A stretch of DNA of 64,000 nt from Flavobacterium psychrotolerans (GTDB taxonomy: Bacteria; Bacteroidota; Bacteroidia; Flavobacteriales; Flavobacteriaceae). The translations under genes were made by a program, and so were the position numbers. The stretch lies in assembly GCF_003097635.1 (NCBI RefSeq), contig NZ_QCZI01000013.1, positions 24,953-88,952 of the forward strand, in the 5' to 3' direction. The notes under the pieces were generated by a model. The model was not told the origin of the DNA. It saw only the letters and a program-made list of their open reading frames with translations, and did no database searches. Positions 62,791-64,000 of this stretch are shown here, piece by piece. The stretch's first letter is position 1. Each line of letters starts with the position of its first letter.

Positions 62791-63912
62791 ATGAAAACAA
62801 AATTACACTTCTTACTTCTTTTATTTATTATTGGTATTTATAGTGCCAAGGCAAAATACACCTCTATCCCAGATGTAAATTTTGAGCAAGCATTAATAGA
62901 CCAAGGTATAGACAGTGGCGTAATAGACCATAAAGTTTTAACGGCAAATATTAGCGGTTTGACTGATTTGGATGTTAGCGGAAGTTCTATTGCCTACTTA
63001 ACAGGAATTCAAGATTTTGTTGCTTTAACAAATTTATATTGCGAGTTTAATCAATTAGTGAGTTTAGACTTGAGTGGGTTGACGGATTTAAGAACTTTAT
63101 TTTGTAATAGTAATCAATTAACGAGTTTAAACGTGAGTGGGTTGACGATTTTAAAAGAATTGGATTGTTATGATAATCCATTAGTGAGTTTAAACGTGGG
63201 TGGATTGCAAGCTTTAACCTATTTGGATTGTCAAAAAAATCAATTAGCGAGTTTAAACGTTAGCGGATTGACTAATTTACAGCTATTGTATTGTAATAAT
63301 AATCTCTTAACGAATTTAAACGTGAATGGGTTGACGGCTTTAACAACTATTGATTGTCGCTATAATGAATTAACGAGTTTGGACGTGAGTGGGTTGACGT
63401 CTTTAGGAGCTTTGGATTGTCAAAAAAATCAATTAACGAATTTAAACGTGAGTGGATTGACTAAATTATGGGGCTTGATTTGTAATGAAAATCAATTAAC
63501 GAGTTTGGATGTAAGAGGATTGACCAATTTAGGGGAATTGATTTGTCATTTTAACCCACCATTATCGTGCATTCAGGTGGATAATGTAACAACGGCAAAT
63601 GCAGAAAACCAATGGTATAAAGATGCTACGGCAAGTTATTCCACAAACTGTGCGCTGGCCACAAGCAACCCTCAAATAACTCCCCATGCGGTTACGGTGT
63701 TTCCTAATCCTGCCAAAGAGGTACTAAACATAAAATCGAATAGCATGATTTTACAAACCGAGATGTATGACACCAATGGCCGTACCGTTTTAAGTTCAAC
63801 TCAAAATTCAGAAAATGTGGTTTTAAATATCAGTGCGTTGGCCAATGGGCTGTATTTATTGAAATTAACAACCGATGAAGGCAGTTCTATTCATAAAATA
63901 GTGAAGAGATAA
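62791..63912 (+). CDS. Secreted leucine-rich-repeat protein with cysteine ladder and T9SS sorting domain
   Basis: 373 aa from MKTKLHFLLLLFIIGIYSAK (signal peptide); a longer frame from 62671 runs through the promoter region. Residues about 75-270: nine or so LRRs of 21 residues, consensus (T/V)SLNVSGLTxLxxLxCxxNQL, each with one Cys in the same place; the DNA repeats every 63 bases. Residues about 297-373: T9SS type A domain (VFPNPAKEVLNIKS, YDTNGRTV, NGLYLLKL, HKIVKR). The 21-residue LRR with stacked Cys resembles Listeria InlJ. Likely a surface adhesin. Confidence 0.9.
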   Translation: MKTKLHFLLLLFIIGIYSAKAKYTSIPDVNFEQALIDQGIDSGVIDHKVLTANISGLTDLDVSGSSIAYLTGIQDFVALTNLYCEFNQLVSLDLSGLTDLRTLFCNSNQLTSLNVSGLTILKELDCYDNPLVSLNVGGLQALTYLDCQKNQLASLNVSGLTNLQLLYCNNNLLTNLNVNGLTALTTIDCRYNELTSLDVSGLTSLGALDCQKNQLTNLNVSGLTKLWGLICNENQLTSLDVRGLTNLGELICHFNPPLSCIQVDNVTTANAENQWYKDATASYSTNCALATSNPQITPHAVTVFPNPAKEVLNIKSNSMILQTEMYDTNGRTVLSSTQNSENVVLNISALANGLYLLKLTTDEGSSIHKIVKR

Positions 63913-64000
63913 ATAATACTCTTTTAACCCGTTGGGTGTAATTAAATTGTTTGATTTTTAATATTGTTTATTGGCCTGTCAAATATGAATTTATTGATGT

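Noticed and set aside
62791..63660. A CRISPR-like or simple tandem-repeat array at 63-base spacing.
   Set aside because: The repeats are in frame and encode leucine-rich repeats; there are no unique spacers and no cas genes.

Overview
The window is a stretch of chromosome from a member of the Bacteroidota, most likely a Flavobacterium or close relative. The sequence signs are: the gliding-motility lipoprotein gene gldH beside ricT and a class A penicillin-binding protein; a fused murF-alr gene; several proteins ending in type IX secretion (T9SS) C-terminal sorting domains; TonB-dependent receptors; DUF3078 and DUF4301 proteins; AT-rich intergenic DNA; almost no Shine-Dalgarno sequences; and many promoters of the Bacteroidota form TTG-N(17-20)-TAnnTTTG. 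No phage, plasmid, intact IS element, CRISPR array or rRNA operon is visible. One tRNA gene (CAT anticodon) is present.

Layout. 1-4.1 kb: 5' end of an M16 peptidase gene, rplU-rpmA, tdk, an acidic hypothetical protein, rsmI and a HopJ-family gene. 4.1-15 kb: ade, recJ, a probable metal-uptake TonB receptor with a His-rich partner, asd, mscL, murF-alr and a decayed antitoxin/PIN-toxin pair that still has a consensus promoter. 15-20.6 kb: ricT, gldH, PBP1A and a two-subunit CoA-transferase. 20.7-32.6 kb: fumarase, a SpmA/SpmB-like membrane protein, an exonuclease, ogt, cytochrome c, hemB, an orphan gene, hemF, thiL, a PfkB-type kinase and lepA. 32.8-42.3 kb: dusB, a LolC/E-like permease, rbfA, mce, the tRNA, ribE, pdxA and the DUF177-rpmF-fabH-accB-accC lipid cluster. 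42.4-53.4 kb: tadA, a HIT protein, greA with an attenuator-like leader, a Rieske-fold lipoprotein, a TPP-riboswitch-controlled TonB receptor, a five-gene operon (PPTase, GGGP synthase, PnuC, a NadR-like kinase/DUF4301 fusion, ArfB) and ahcY. 53.7-64 kb: two T9SS cargo beta-propellers, an RDD protein, dgt, a DUF3078 protein, dxs and a T9SS leucine-rich-repeat protein.

Most genes are housekeeping. Some groups make functional sense together: hemB/hemF (heme); rpmF/fabH/accBC (start of fatty-acid synthesis); the thiamine receptor, thiL and possibly pnuC plus kinase (vitamin salvage); and ahcY (methyl cycle). The less expected content is between genes: at least six families of short repeats or structured elements that often begin at stop codons. 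One family (three copies) keeps its flanks while the central hairpin changes sequence but stays paired, as structured RNAs do. Also notable are the TPP riboswitch, the greA leader hairpin, the toxin-antitoxin relic and the kinase/DUF4301 fusion.
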